This document shows positions 1 to 8,588 of a stretch of 64,000 bases of DNA, one piece after another. A program made the translations under genes and the position numbers. Position 1 is the stretch's first letter, and each line of letters starts with the position of its first letter. The notes beneath the pieces were generated by a model, which made no database searches, was not told the origin of the DNA, and saw nothing but the letters and a program-made list of their open reading frames with translations. Source of the DNA: Neorhizobium galegae bv. orientalis str. HAMBI 540 (GTDB lineage Bacteria > Pseudomonadota > Alphaproteobacteria > Rhizobiales > Rhizobiaceae); NCBI RefSeq assembly GCF_000731315.1, contig NZ_HG938353.1:1736001-1800000 (forward strand), given 5' to 3'.

Positions 1-103
1 GGACGGCAGCGCATGGCTGAAGGCCGGCGAAAAGTCGGATGACGGCACCCTTCTCGGCATGAACTTCTACGTCGAAGGCGTGGACGACAAACTGCCGAAG
101 TGA
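1..103 (+). CDS. C-terminal fragment of an unidentified protein
   Basis: Only the last 33 codons and the TGA stop of a gene entering from the left edge are present (codons begin at base 2). The tail ends YVEGVDDKLPK and is hydrophilic. I do not recognise a family from this little sequence. A strong intrinsic terminator starts 18 bp after the stop, so this transcription unit ends here and glmU starts a new one. Confidence 0.6.
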   Translation, partial: DGSAWLKAGEKSDDGTLLGMNFYVEGVDDKLPK

Positions 104-121
104 ACCAGGACTTGTCCGTAG

Positions 122-147
122 AAAGGGCGCCTTCGGGCGCCCTTTTT
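122..147 (+). terminator. Intrinsic terminator upstream of glmU
   Basis: Seven-base GC stem (GGGCGCC / GGCGCCC) closed by a TTCG tetraloop, extended by an AAA/TTT pairing and followed by a T run. It terminates the fragmentary gene that enters from the left edge. Confidence 0.9.
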
Positions 148-231
148 GTTTCTGGCGCACATAAGGCTTTTATCGCACGTCAATCATCTTGCTGGTATTA
201 AGCGGCAAATCGCCTGAGAAGGAGAATCCCC

Positions 232-1593
232 ATGAGCCGTTCCTGCCTTGCCGTCATCATCGCCGCCGGCGATAGCACACGCATGAAATCGTCGATGTCG
301 AAGGTGCTGCATCCGATTGCCGGCCGTCCGATGATCGCGCATGTGATGGCGGCGGTGGCATCGACCGGCGTGACTGAGGCGGCTCTGGTCGTTGGCCGCG
401 ACGCAGACGGAGTGGCCAAGGCCGGCGCGGTCGAAGGCGTTTCCGTCGAGGCTTTTCTCCAGGCGGAGCGCCGCGGCACCGGCCATGCGGTCCTGACGGC
501 TAAACAAGCGATTGTTCGCGGTTACGATGACATCCTGGTCGCCTACGGCGACGTGCCGCTGATCACCTCCGCGCCCTTCGCCGAGGCGCGGGAAAAGCTT
601 GCCGCCGGCGCGGATGTCGTGGTGATCGGTTTCCATACGGACAAGCCGACCGGTTACGGCCGCCTGCTGATCGAAAACGGCGAGCTGATCGCCATCCGCG
701 AAGAGAAGGATGCGACGGAAGAAGAGCGCAAGGTCACCTGGTGTAATAGCGGCCTGATGGCGATCAACGGGCGCAAGGCGCTTGCGCTGCTCGAGAGCAT
801 CACCAATCAAAACGTCAAGGGCGAATATTATCTGACGGACATCGTCGAGATCGCCCGCGCGGCAGGCGGCAAGGTCGTGGCGGTCGATGCGCCGGAAACG
901 GAAGTCGCCGGCTGCAACAACCGCGCCGAACTGGCCATGCTCGAAAGGCTCTGGCAGGAACGCCGCCGCCACGAACTGATGATCTCGGGCGTCAGCATGA
1001 TCGCGCCGGAAACCGTGTTCCTTTCATATGATACGCAGATCGGTCAAGACGTGCTGATCGAGCCCAACGTCGTGTTTGGTCCGGGCGTTCGGATCGACAG
1101 CGGAGCCGTGATCCACGCCTTTTCGCATATCGAAGGCGCCCATGTGAGCGGCGGCGCCACCGTCGGGCCTTTCGCGCGGCTTCGCCCCGGTGCCGATCTT
1201 GCAGCCGGCTCCAAGGTCGGCAATTTCTGCGAGGTCAAGAATGCCAGGATCGATGAAGGCGCCAAGGTCAACCACCTGACCTATATCGGCGATGCCTTTG
1301 TCGGCGCCCATGCCAATATCGGCGCCGGCACGATCACCTGCAACTACGACGGCGTCAACAAACACGAGACCCGCATCGGCGCCAACGCCTTTATCGGTTC
1401 GAACTCGTCGCTCGTCGCACCCGTCTCGATCGGCGACGGCGCCTATGTCGCTTCGGGAAGTGTCATCACCGAAAATGTCCCGGCCGATGCGCTCGCCCTC
1501 GGCCGTGCCCGCCAGGAGATGAAGCCGGGCCGCGCAAAAATCCTCCGCGAGCGGGCACTCGCCCTCAAGGCCGCCAGGAAGATGCAAAAGTAG
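232..1593 (+). CDS. glmU: Bifunctional GlmU: UDP-GlcNAc pyrophosphorylase / GlcN-1-P acetyltransferase
   Basis: Catalyses the last two cytoplasmic steps to UDP-GlcNAc: acetylation of glucosamine-1-phosphate, then uridylyl transfer, feeding peptidoglycan and LPS. The 453-residue length is normal for the family. The nucleotidyltransferase signature [10 protein letters not shown] lies near residues 11-20, and residues from about 250 onward are the left-handed beta-helix hexapeptide repeats of the acetyltransferase half ([11 protein letters not shown] is visible). The ATG has a good ribosome site (AAGGAG around 219-224). glmS, which makes glucosamine-6-phosphate, follows 120 bp downstream on the same strand, the usual rhizobial order. 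Identification is secure. Confidence 0.97.
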   Translation: MSRSCLAVIIAAGDSTRMKSSMSKVLHPIAGRPMIAHVMAAVASTGVTEAALVVGRDADGVAKAGAVEGVSVEAFLQAERRGTGHAVLTAKQAIVRGYDDILVAYGDVPLITSAPFAEAREKLAAGADVVVIGFHTDKPTGYGRLLIENGELIAIREEKDATEEERKVTWCNSGLMAINGRKALALLESITNQNVKGEYYLTDIVEIARAAGGKVVAVDAPETEVAGCNNRAELAMLERLWQERRRHELMISGVSMIAPETVFLSYDTQIGQDVLIEPNVVFGPGVRIDSGAVIHAFSHIEGAHVSGGATVGPFARLRPGADLAAGSKVGNFCEVKNARIDEGAKVNHLTYIGDAFVGAHANIGAGTITCNYDGVNKHETRIGANAFIGSNSSLVAPVSIGDGAYVASGSVITENVPADALALGRARQEMKPGRAKILRERALALKAARKMQK

Positions 1594-1713
1594 CCCGGCC
1601 ATTAACATTTGCGCGTTACTTTCCGACATCGAAAGTGACCGGCGGGCCGATTGCGCAAAACCTGCAATCGGCTAGGAGTTCGCGCGGGTTCCACGAAGCG
1701 AAGAGGGTCGTTC

Positions 1714-3540
1714 ATGTGCGGAATTGTCGGGATCGTCGGAAATTCGCCGGTGGCGGCGCGTCTGGTCGATGCGCTGCGAAGGCTCGAATACCGCGGTTAT
1801 GATTCCGCCGGCGTAGCGACCGTCCACGAGGGCCGGATGGATCGCCGCCGCGCCGAGGGAAAACTCTTCAATCTTGAAAAGAAGCTCGACGCCGAGCCGC
1901 TGCCCGGGACGATCGGCATCGCCCATACCCGCTGGGCGACCCACGGTGTCCCGAATGAGACCAACGCCCATCCGCATTTCGTTGATGGCGTCGCCGTTGT
2001 CCATAACGGCATCATCGAGAACTTTTCCGAGCTGAAGGATGAACTGCTGGCCGAAGGCGCCGTCTTCGAAAGCCAGACGGATACGGAAGTCGTCGCACAT
2101 CTGCTCGCAAAATACACCCGCCAGGGCCTCGACCACCGCGCCGCCATGCTGGCGACGCTGAACCGGGTTTCCGGCGCCTATGCGCTGGTGGTGATGTTCG
2201 AGGACGACCCGGGCACGATCATGGCCGCCCGTTTCGGACCGCCGCTCGCGATCGGCCACGGCCGCGGCGAGATGTTCTTGGGCTCCGATGCCATCGCGCT
2301 GTCTCCGTTTACCAACGAGATCACCTATCTGGTCGACGGCGACTGCGCCGTCATGACCCATAAGGGCGCCGAGATCATCGATTACGACGGCAAGCCGGTG
2401 AAGCGGCAGAGCCAGATTTCCCAGGCGTCGGCCTTCATGGTCGACAAAGGCAATCACCGCCATTTCATGGAGAAGGAGATCTACGAACAGCCGGAGATCA
2501 TCTCCCATGCGCTCAGCCATTATATCGATTTCGCGACCCATACGGTGAAGGCGAACGATACGGCGATCGATTTCGGCAAGGTTTCCGGCCTGGCGATCGC
2601 CGCCTGCGGCACGGCCTATCTGTCCGGCCTGATCGGCAAATACTGGTTCGAGCGTTATGCGCGCCTGCCGGTCGAAATCGACGTCGCCTCCGAATTCCGC
2701 TACCGCGAACTGCCGCTGTCGCCGTCCCAGGCGGCGCTGTTCATTTCCCAATCGGGCGAAACAGCCGATACGCTTGCCTCGTTGCGTTACTGCAAGGACA
2801 ACGGCCTCAAGATAGGCGCGGTCGTCAACGTCAAGGAATCGACCATCGCCCGCGAATCGGACGCGATCTTCCCGATCCTCGCCGGCCCGGAGATCGGCGT
2901 CGCCTCCACCAAGGCCTTTACCTGCCAGCTTGCGGTTCTTGCTGCGCTCGCTATCGGCGCCGGCCGCGCCCGCGGCACGGTCACGGCGGGCGATGAGAAG
3001 GCGATGGTCAAGCACCTCGCTGAAATGCCGCGGATCATGAGCCGGGTGCTGAACGACATTCAGCCGCAGATCGAGGCTCTGTCGCGCGAACTGTCGCGCT
3101 TCAAGGATGTGCTTTATCTCGGCCGCGGCACCAGTTTTCCGCTCGCCATGGAAGGCGCGCTGAAGCTCAAGGAGATTTCCTACATCCACGCCGAAGGGTA
3201 TGCCGCCGGCGAGCTGAAACATGGGCCGATCGCGCTGATCGACGAACATATGCCGGTGATCGTCATCGCACCGCATGACCGATTCTTCGAAAAGACCGTT
3301 TCCAACATGCAGGAAGTCGCGGCGCGCGGCGGCAAGATCATCTTCATCACCGACGAGAAGGGTGCGGCGGCTTCCAAGCTGCCGACCATGGCGACGATAG
3401 CATTGCCGAATGTCGACGAGATCATCGCTCCGATGATTTTCTCGCTGCCGATCCAGCTGCTTGCCTACCATACGGCTGTCTTCATGGGCACCGATGTCGA
3501 TCAGCCGCGCAACCTGGCAAAATCCGTCACGGTGGAGTGA
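1714..3540 (+). CDS. glmS: Glutamine--fructose-6-phosphate aminotransferase (isomerizing)
   Basis: Makes glucosamine-6-phosphate from fructose-6-phosphate and glutamine, the entry step of the hexosamine pathway. I place the start at 1714, not at an in-frame codon 63 bp upstream, because the mature enzyme needs Cys as its first residue after Met removal: the protein begins MCGIVGIVG. That gives 608 aa, the family length. An N-terminal class II glutamine amidotransferase domain (about 1-230) is followed by two SIS sugar-isomerase domains (about 290-420 and 460-600). The C-terminus LAKSVTVE matches the conserved GlmS tail. No glmS-ribozyme-like element is evident in the 120-bp leader. Confidence 0.97.
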   Translation: MCGIVGIVGNSPVAARLVDALRRLEYRGYDSAGVATVHEGRMDRRRAEGKLFNLEKKLDAEPLPGTIGIAHTRWATHGVPNETNAHPHFVDGVAVVHNGIIENFSELKDELLAEGAVFESQTDTEVVAHLLAKYTRQGLDHRAAMLATLNRVSGAYALVVMFEDDPGTIMAARFGPPLAIGHGRGEMFLGSDAIALSPFTNEITYLVDGDCAVMTHKGAEIIDYDGKPVKRQSQISQASAFMVDKGNHRHFMEKEIYEQPEIISHALSHYIDFATHTVKANDTAIDFGKVSGLAIAACGTAYLSGLIGKYWFERYARLPVEIDVASEFRYRELPLSPSQAALFISQSGETADTLASLRYCKDNGLKIGAVVNVKESTIARESDAIFPILAGPEIGVASTKAFTCQLAVLAALAIGAGRARGTVTAGDEKAMVKHLAEMPRIMSRVLNDIQPQIEALSRELSRFKDVLYLGRGTSFPLAMEGALKLKEISYIHAEGYAAGELKHGPIALIDEHMPVIVIAPHDRFFEKTVSNMQEVAARGGKIIFITDEKGAAASKLPTMATIALPNVDEIIAPMIFSLPIQLLAYHTAVFMGTDVDQPRNLAKSVTVE

Positions 3541-3632
3541 TATCCACCGGCTTTTCCTTGCATCGCAACATCGCATCCGGCATTGTCGCAACAGATGATT
3601 GCGGCGATGCTCAGGGTATGCAGGAAAATCGG

Positions 3633-4316
3633 ATGAGCGACAGTCCAGAGCGAATATCGCTGGCCGGCCGTCTCAGGAACAACTTCCTAACCGGCCTGAT
3701 CATCTGCGCGCCGCTTGCCATCACCATCTGGCTCACCTTCACCTTTATCGACTGGGCCGATAGCTGGGTCACGCCCTACATTCCGCGGCGCTACGATCCG
3801 CAATATTATTTCAACATCACCATTCCTGGCACCGGTCTGCTGATCGCCGTGGTGCTCATCACCATTATCGGCTTTCTCGGCAAGAACCTGATCGGCCGCT
3901 CGATCGTCAAGTTCGGCGAATCGATCCTGCACCGGATGCCGCTGATCCGCAGCATTTATAAGAGCATCAAACAGATCTTTGAGACGGTGCTGAAGGAACA
4001 GTCGACCTCCTTCAAGAAATGCGGGCTGATCGAGTTTCCGAGTCCCGGCATGTGGGCGCTGGTCTTCATCTCCGGCGATGCGCAGGGAGAGATCGCGGCA
4101 AAGCTCAATGCGGACGGAGAGGAAATGGTCGGTGTCTTCCTGCCGCCGACCCCGGTGCCGACCGCCGGTTTCCTGATGTTCGTGCCGAAAAGCAAGATCG
4201 TCATGCTCGACATGACGCCGGAAGAGGGTGCCAAGCTGCTGATATCGGGTGGCCTCATCGCGCCGGACTACAAGCCCATCCCCGGCCTGCCAACCGCCGT
4301 CCTGCCGGCGCCATAA
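3633..4316 (+). CDS. DUF502 family membrane protein
   Basis: A 227-residue inner-membrane protein of the DUF502 family, of unknown function. Two hydrophobic segments (about residues 15-35 and 65-90 from this start) precede a conserved cytoplasmic-type region (SILHRMPLIRSIYKSIKQ), and a Pro-rich stretch PPTPVPTAGFLMFVP lies near the end. The start at 3633 is chosen because AGGAA sits six bases upstream; a Met at 3618 is possible. It lies downstream of glmS on the same strand, with no terminator visible between them. Confidence 0.85.
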   Translation: MSDSPERISLAGRLRNNFLTGLIICAPLAITIWLTFTFIDWADSWVTPYIPRRYDPQYYFNITIPGTGLLIAVVLITIIGFLGKNLIGRSIVKFGESILHRMPLIRSIYKSIKQIFETVLKEQSTSFKKCGLIEFPSPGMWALVFISGDAQGEIAAKLNADGEEMVGVFLPPTPVPTAGFLMFVPKSKIVMLDMTPEEGAKLLISGGLIAPDYKPIPGLPTAVLPAP

Positions 4317-4329
4317 GCGCCCGTGCGGG

Positions 4330-4347
4330 GCGTCACGTCATTGTCAC
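4330..4347 (+). promoter_or_regulatory. Candidate Pho box upstream of the phytase-like gene
   Basis: Two GTCAC units (4332-4336 and 4343-4347) repeat with exactly 11-bp period, the geometry of a PhoB box (CTGTCAT, four bases, CTGTCAT). The match is partial: four and five of seven positions. It lies about 104 bp before the start of the exported phytase-like gene, whose product would be a plausible phosphate-starvation target. Confidence 0.35.
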
Positions 4348-4450
4348 CGCAGCCGCCTAAGAAGAAGCAGGGAGCGCGCGTCGCAGCAATTATTCGACGC
4401 GTAACGGCGGGAAGCCGCTGGCCCTCCGAGGCTCAACAAGGAACCATTCC

Positions 4451-5935
4451 ATGGGTTATGCGCGTAAGGCTGCACTGCTTGCGGCCACAATGATTGCTTC
4501 GTCTTTGATTTCGAACTCGGTCCTGCTGGCCGAGACGAGTGCAACGGGCGCCGGCATCACCGTCGTCAACAAGGGCCTCGTCGCCGTCGGCCGCATTCCG
4601 GCCGGCCAACGTGACAAGTTCGGTGAGACTTTCGGGTCCGGTTCCGGCATGGCGATCGACCCGACCGACTGGAAGAGGGATGCCGAGGGTTATGCCGGTT
4701 CCCTCTGGTTGCTGCCGGATCGCGGCTACAATGTCGACGGCACGACCGATTACAATTCGCGCATCAACAAAATCGAGATCCGGCTGGCGCCGGCCGCCGC
4801 CGGCCAGGCCCTGTCCTCCGACAAGCAGCAGGCTGGCGTTCAGGCAAAGCTCGCGGAGACCATGCTGCTGACCGACGATGCCGGCAAGAACATGACCGGT
4901 CTCGATCCGGAATCGGGCGTTCGCGCCGCTGCGGCCAAAATGCCGGCCATGCCGCAGGCCTCGACCGGCAAGGTCTCTCTCGATTCCGAGGCCGTCATCC
5001 GCCTGGCGGACGGTTCGCTTTTGATCAGCGACGAATACGGCCCCTATATCTATCACTTTTCCATTGATGGTAAGCTGATCTCCGCTACCCAGCCGCCGAA
5101 GGCCCTGCTGCCGATGCGCAAGGGCCGGTTGGACTTCTCTTCCAACAATCCCGGCCCTGGCGGCAAGGTACCGGATCCGAAGGATCCGGAAAGTGGTCGC
5201 CAGAACAACCAGGGCCTCGAAGGCATGGCGATGACCCCGGACGGCAAATTTGTGATCGCCTTGCTGCAGTCCGCACCCATTCAGGATGGTGGCGACTCCA
5301 GTTCGACGCGCATGAACACCCGCGCCCTGGTCTATGACGCTTCCGACATCGACAACCTCAAGCTGGTGCATGAATATCTCGTGCCGCTGCCGACCTTTGA
5401 TAACAAGGGCAAGGTTGCCGTTGCCGCCGCGAGCGAAATCCTGGCGCTGTCCGACAAGGCTTTCCTGGTTCTGGCGCGCGACAGCAATAGCGGCCAGGGC
5501 GTGAAGGGCGACACGTCGGTCTACCGCAAGATCAACCTGGTCGATCTCACCAGTGCCACCGATATTGCCGGCACCGATTTCGACGGTCTCAAGCCGGTCG
5601 CTTCGAAGGGCAAGGTCGACGAGACCGTGAAACCTGCGGTCCTGACGTCGTTCATCGACATCAACGACTCCCAGGAACTCGCTCGCTTCGGCCTGCATAA
5701 CGGCGCGCCGAACGACAGGAACAATCTTTCGGAAAAATGGGAAGCCATGTCGATCGCAAGCGCGCTCGATGCTTCGGCTCCGGATGACTTCTTCCTGTTC
5801 GTCGCCAACGACAACGACTTCCTGACCCAGGACGGTTTCCAGGTCGGCGGCGCCTATAAGGCGGCCGGCGGCGCGGATGTCGACACCATGTTCCAGGTTT
5901 TTCGCGTGACGCTTCCAGGCGTTGCCAAGAAGTAA
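4451..5935 (+). CDS. Exported esterase-like phytase family protein
   Basis: A 494-residue protein with a Sec signal peptide (MGYARKAALLAA, hydrophobic to about residue 27, ending LLA). The rest matches the esterase-like phytase domain, a secreted beta-propeller-type family: note the Asp/Gly-rich blades GSGSGMAIDPTDW, LWLLPDRGYNVDGT and NNQGLEGMAMTPDGKF. Predicted to act in the periplasm or outside the cell on phosphate esters or related substrates; the real substrate is unknown. It stands alone between DUF502 and the convergent recG, with a candidate Pho box upstream. Confidence 0.85.
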   Translation: MGYARKAALLAATMIASSLISNSVLLAETSATGAGITVVNKGLVAVGRIPAGQRDKFGETFGSGSGMAIDPTDWKRDAEGYAGSLWLLPDRGYNVDGTTDYNSRINKIEIRLAPAAAGQALSSDKQQAGVQAKLAETMLLTDDAGKNMTGLDPESGVRAAAAKMPAMPQASTGKVSLDSEAVIRLADGSLLISDEYGPYIYHFSIDGKLISATQPPKALLPMRKGRLDFSSNNPGPGGKVPDPKDPESGRQNNQGLEGMAMTPDGKFVIALLQSAPIQDGGDSSSTRMNTRALVYDASDIDNLKLVHEYLVPLPTFDNKGKVAVAAASEILALSDKAFLVLARDSNSGQGVKGDTSVYRKINLVDLTSATDIAGTDFDGLKPVASKGKVDETVKPAVLTSFIDINDSQELARFGLHNGAPNDRNNLSEKWEAMSIASALDASAPDDFFLFVANDNDFLTQDGFQVGGAYKAAGGADVDTMFQVFRVTLPGVAKK

Positions 5936-5976
5936 CGTCGATCCGGATTGGGGGCTTCCCTATTCGACAAGCACAG

Positions 5977-6004
5977 CCTTCTCCCCGATCGTTCGGGGGG
6001 AAGG
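5977..6004. terminator. Hairpin between convergent phytase-like gene and recG
   Basis: Ten-base stem CCTTCTCCCC / GGGGGGAAGG (one G-T pair) with an eight-base loop, located between two genes that end toward each other. No U-tract follows on either strand, so it may act as a simple bidirectional barrier. Confidence 0.5.
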
Positions 6005-6062
6005 ACGAAGATCCGGTAGACGATGCTTTTGACCGCTGCGAGCCCCGCCGAAAACCGTGTCC

Positions 6063-8168
6063 TCACCCGGCTCTCAGGAACCGGATCGCCTCGTCGCGGC
6101 GGTGCAGATAAAGCAGCACGCGCATGTTCTGGCCGCGTTCGCTGGTGAGTTCGGGATCCCGCTCCAACAGATAGGCCGCATCCTTACGGGCGATTTCCAG
6201 CAGGTCCGCATGCGCTTCCAGGCTGGCGATCCGGAAACCCGGCGTACCGGACTGGCGGGTGCCGAGCAGCTCTCCTTCGCCGCGCAGCTTCAGATCCTCC
6301 TCGGCGATCAGAAAACCGTCCTCGCTGTCGCGAAGGATCGAAAGCCGCGCCCGGCCGGTTTCGCTGAGCGGCCCCTTGTAAAGCAGGATACAGGTCGAAG
6401 CCTCGTCGCCGCGCCCGACACGGCCGCGCAGCTGGTGCAACTGGGCAAGGCCGAACCGCTCTGCATGTTCGATGACCATGATCGTCGCATCCGGCACATC
6501 AACGCCGACTTCGACGACGGTGGTCGCGACCAGCAGCCGGATTTCGCCGGTCTTGAAGGCGTTCATCACCGCGTCCTTCTCAGGCCCGCTCATCCGCCCA
6601 TGGATCAACCCGACATCACGGCCAAGTTCCCTGGCGAGAACCGCATACCGCTCCTCCGCTGACATCAGGTCGGAGGCATCCGATTCCTCGACGAGCGGGC
6701 AGATCCAATAGGCTTTTTTTCCTTCGCCGATAGCGCCGCGCAGCCGGGCGACGATGTCGCCGATCCGCTCGGTGGGAATGGTGACGGTCTGGATCGGCTT
6801 GCGGCCGGCCGGTTTTTCGGTGAGCTTCGAGACGTCCATATCCCCAAACGCGGCGAGCACCAGTGTGCGGGGAATGGGCGTCGCGGTCATCACCAGCATA
6901 TGCGGGGAAATGCCCTTGGCGGTGAGCCGCAGTCGCTGATGCACACCGAACCGGTGCTGCTCGTCCACCACGGCGAGCATCAAATTGTGATAATTGATCG
7001 CATCCTGGAAGAGCGCGTGGGTGCCGACGATGATCTGCGCTTCGCCCGAGGCGATCCGCTCGATGATCTGGTCGCGCTCGCGCCCCTTGGTGCGGCTGGT
7101 CAGCACCTCGACCGCTACACCTGCAGCACCGGCGAGCTTCGAAATTGTCGAAAAATGCTGGCGGGCGAGAATTTCGGTCGGCGCCATCAGCACCGCCTGG
7201 CCGCCGGCCTCGACGGCCGCGGACATGGCAAGCAGCGCCACCAGCGTCTTGCCCGCGCCGACATCGCCCTGCAGCAGCCGCAGCATGCGGTCTTCACCGG
7301 CCATGTCCTGGATGATGTCCTCGACCGCCGCTCTCTGGCTCGGGGTCAGCGAGAAGGGAAGGCCGGCGATGATCCTTGCGGCGAGATCGCCCTTCACTCG
7401 GATCGGCTGGCCCGGGACCTTGCGCACCCTCTGGCGTACCAGCGACAGCGACACCTGGCCGGCCAGGAACTCGTCATAAGCAAGCCGGCGGCGGGCAGGG
7501 GCCTGCGGATCGATATCCGCTGCGTCGCGCGGATCGTGCAGCCCGCGAAAGGCTTCCGCGACCGAGGGAAAGCCCTGGCGCAAGGCCAGTTCGGCATCGG
7601 CCCATTCCGGCAGGTCCGGCAGCCGAGCTACGGCACCGTCCACGGCCTTGCGCAGAACCTTGGGCGTTAGGCCGGCCGTCATCGGGTATACCGGTTCCAC
7701 CAGCGCCAGGGTTTCCGCTTCGGAGGATTTGACGATGAAATCCGGGTGCACCATCGAGGGCCGGCCGTTGAACCAGTCCACCTTGCCGCTCACCATGACC
7801 ATCTCGTCGATCGGCAGCGACTTTTCCAGCCAATTGCCTTTGGCCCGGAAGAAGGTGAGCGCCAGCTCGCCCGTATCGTCGTGCAGGAAGACGCGATAGG
7901 GCATGTTGGACTTGCCGGGCGGCGGCGGCTGATGCCGGTCGACCCGGCCTTCGATCGTGACGATCGCTCCTTGCGGCGAAAGCGCGATGCCCGGCCGGTT
8001 GCGCCGGTCGATCAGCGAGGAGGGAGCATGGAAGAGCAGATCCACGACGCGGCAGTCGTCCGGATCGTCACGGCCGGTGACGCGGGCGATCAGTTCGGCA
8101 AGCTTCGGCCCGACACCGGCAAGCGAGGCGACGGGCGAGAACAGCGGATCGAGTATGGCGGGACGCAT
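6063..8168 (-). CDS. recG: ATP-dependent DNA helicase RecG
   Basis: Branch-migrating helicase that regresses stalled forks and processes Holliday junctions. I start it at 8168 (MRPAILDPLFSPV), the start typical of alphaproteobacterial RecG, giving 701 aa; an in-frame Met lies 30 bp upstream. The N-terminal wedge/OB domain (about 1-240) is followed by two RecA-like lobes, with Walker A GDVGAGKT, Walker B DEQH and a C-terminal helicase motif QLRGRVGRG. It is divergent from sdhE-mfd with a 90-bp shared promoter region. Confidence 0.96.
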   Translation of the reverse strand: MRPAILDPLFSPVASLAGVGPKLAELIARVTGRDDPDDCRVVDLLFHAPSSLIDRRNRPGIALSPQGAIVTIEGRVDRHQPPPPGKSNMPYRVFLHDDTGELALTFFRAKGNWLEKSLPIDEMVMVSGKVDWFNGRPSMVHPDFIVKSSEAETLALVEPVYPMTAGLTPKVLRKAVDGAVARLPDLPEWADAELALRQGFPSVAEAFRGLHDPRDAADIDPQAPARRRLAYDEFLAGQVSLSLVRQRVRKVPGQPIRVKGDLAARIIAGLPFSLTPSQRAAVEDIIQDMAGEDRMLRLLQGDVGAGKTLVALLAMSAAVEAGGQAVLMAPTEILARQHFSTISKLAGAAGVAVEVLTSRTKGRERDQIIERIASGEAQIIVGTHALFQDAINYHNLMLAVVDEQHRFGVHQRLRLTAKGISPHMLVMTATPIPRTLVLAAFGDMDVSKLTEKPAGRKPIQTVTIPTERIGDIVARLRGAIGEGKKAYWICPLVEESDASDLMSAEERYAVLARELGRDVGLIHGRMSGPEKDAVMNAFKTGEIRLLVATTVVEVGVDVPDATIMVIEHAERFGLAQLHQLRGRVGRGDEASTCILLYKGPLSETGRARLSILRDSEDGFLIAEEDLKLRGEGELLGTRQSGTPGFRIASLEAHADLLEIARKDAAYLLERDPELTSERGQNMRVLLYLHRRDEAIRFLRAG

Positions 8169-8258
8169 GGCGCGCAAAATGCGATGGATTTTGCCCATTT
8201 GGCAAGGTGACGAGGGCGGAAAAGCGTCCTATATGAACGGCAAAACAAGGACACGGCC

Positions 8259-8588
8259 ATGACAGGACTATCCCGCACCAGCGCGGATCTCGACCCGCGC
8301 CGCCGGCGCATCCTCTATCGCTGTTGGCATCGCGGCATCCGCGAGATGGACTTGGTTCTGGGCAGCTTCGCGGAAGCCGAGATCGCCAATCTTGGGGATG
8401 CGGAACTCGACGAGTTCGAGGCGATCATGGGCGAGGACGACCACGACCTGCATGCCTGGATCACCGGGGCTCAAGTCCTGCCCGAGCATAGGAAGACGCC
8501 GCTTTTCGCGCGCGTCGCTGCCTATAACCCGGATTTCGATCCCGTCACCAAAGCCTCCCTGGAAGCAAGGCTCGGAAACAAGATATGA
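8259..8588 (+). CDS. sdhE: FAD assembly factor SdhE (succinate dehydrogenase assembly factor 2)
   Basis: A 109-residue cytoplasmic protein that helps attach FAD covalently to SdhA. The hallmark RGxxE motif is present as RGIRE after the Arg-rich RRRRILYRCWH stretch. The stop overlaps the start of mfd as ATGA, implying translational coupling. The recG/sdhE/mfd arrangement is common in rhizobia. A CTATAT sequence about 45 bp upstream could serve as a -10 element. Confidence 0.92.
   Translation: MTGLSRTSADLDPRRRRILYRCWHRGIREMDLVLGSFAEAEIANLGDAELDEFEAIMGEDDHDLHAWITGAQVLPEHRKTPLFARVAAYNPDFDPVTKASLEARLGNKI

Noticed and set aside
1651..1713. 21-residue N-terminal extension of GlmS
   Set aside because: The enzyme needs Cys directly after the initiator Met; the extension would abolish glutaminase activity.
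1594..1713. glmS ribozyme in the leader
   Set aside because: Only 120 bp without the conserved ribozyme core; such ribozymes are typical of Gram-positives.
1672..3591. Long minus-strand open frame (639 codons) opposite glmS
   Set aside because: Mirror frame of a high-GC gene; Arg/Asp/Gly-rich without domains. glmS explains the codon pattern.
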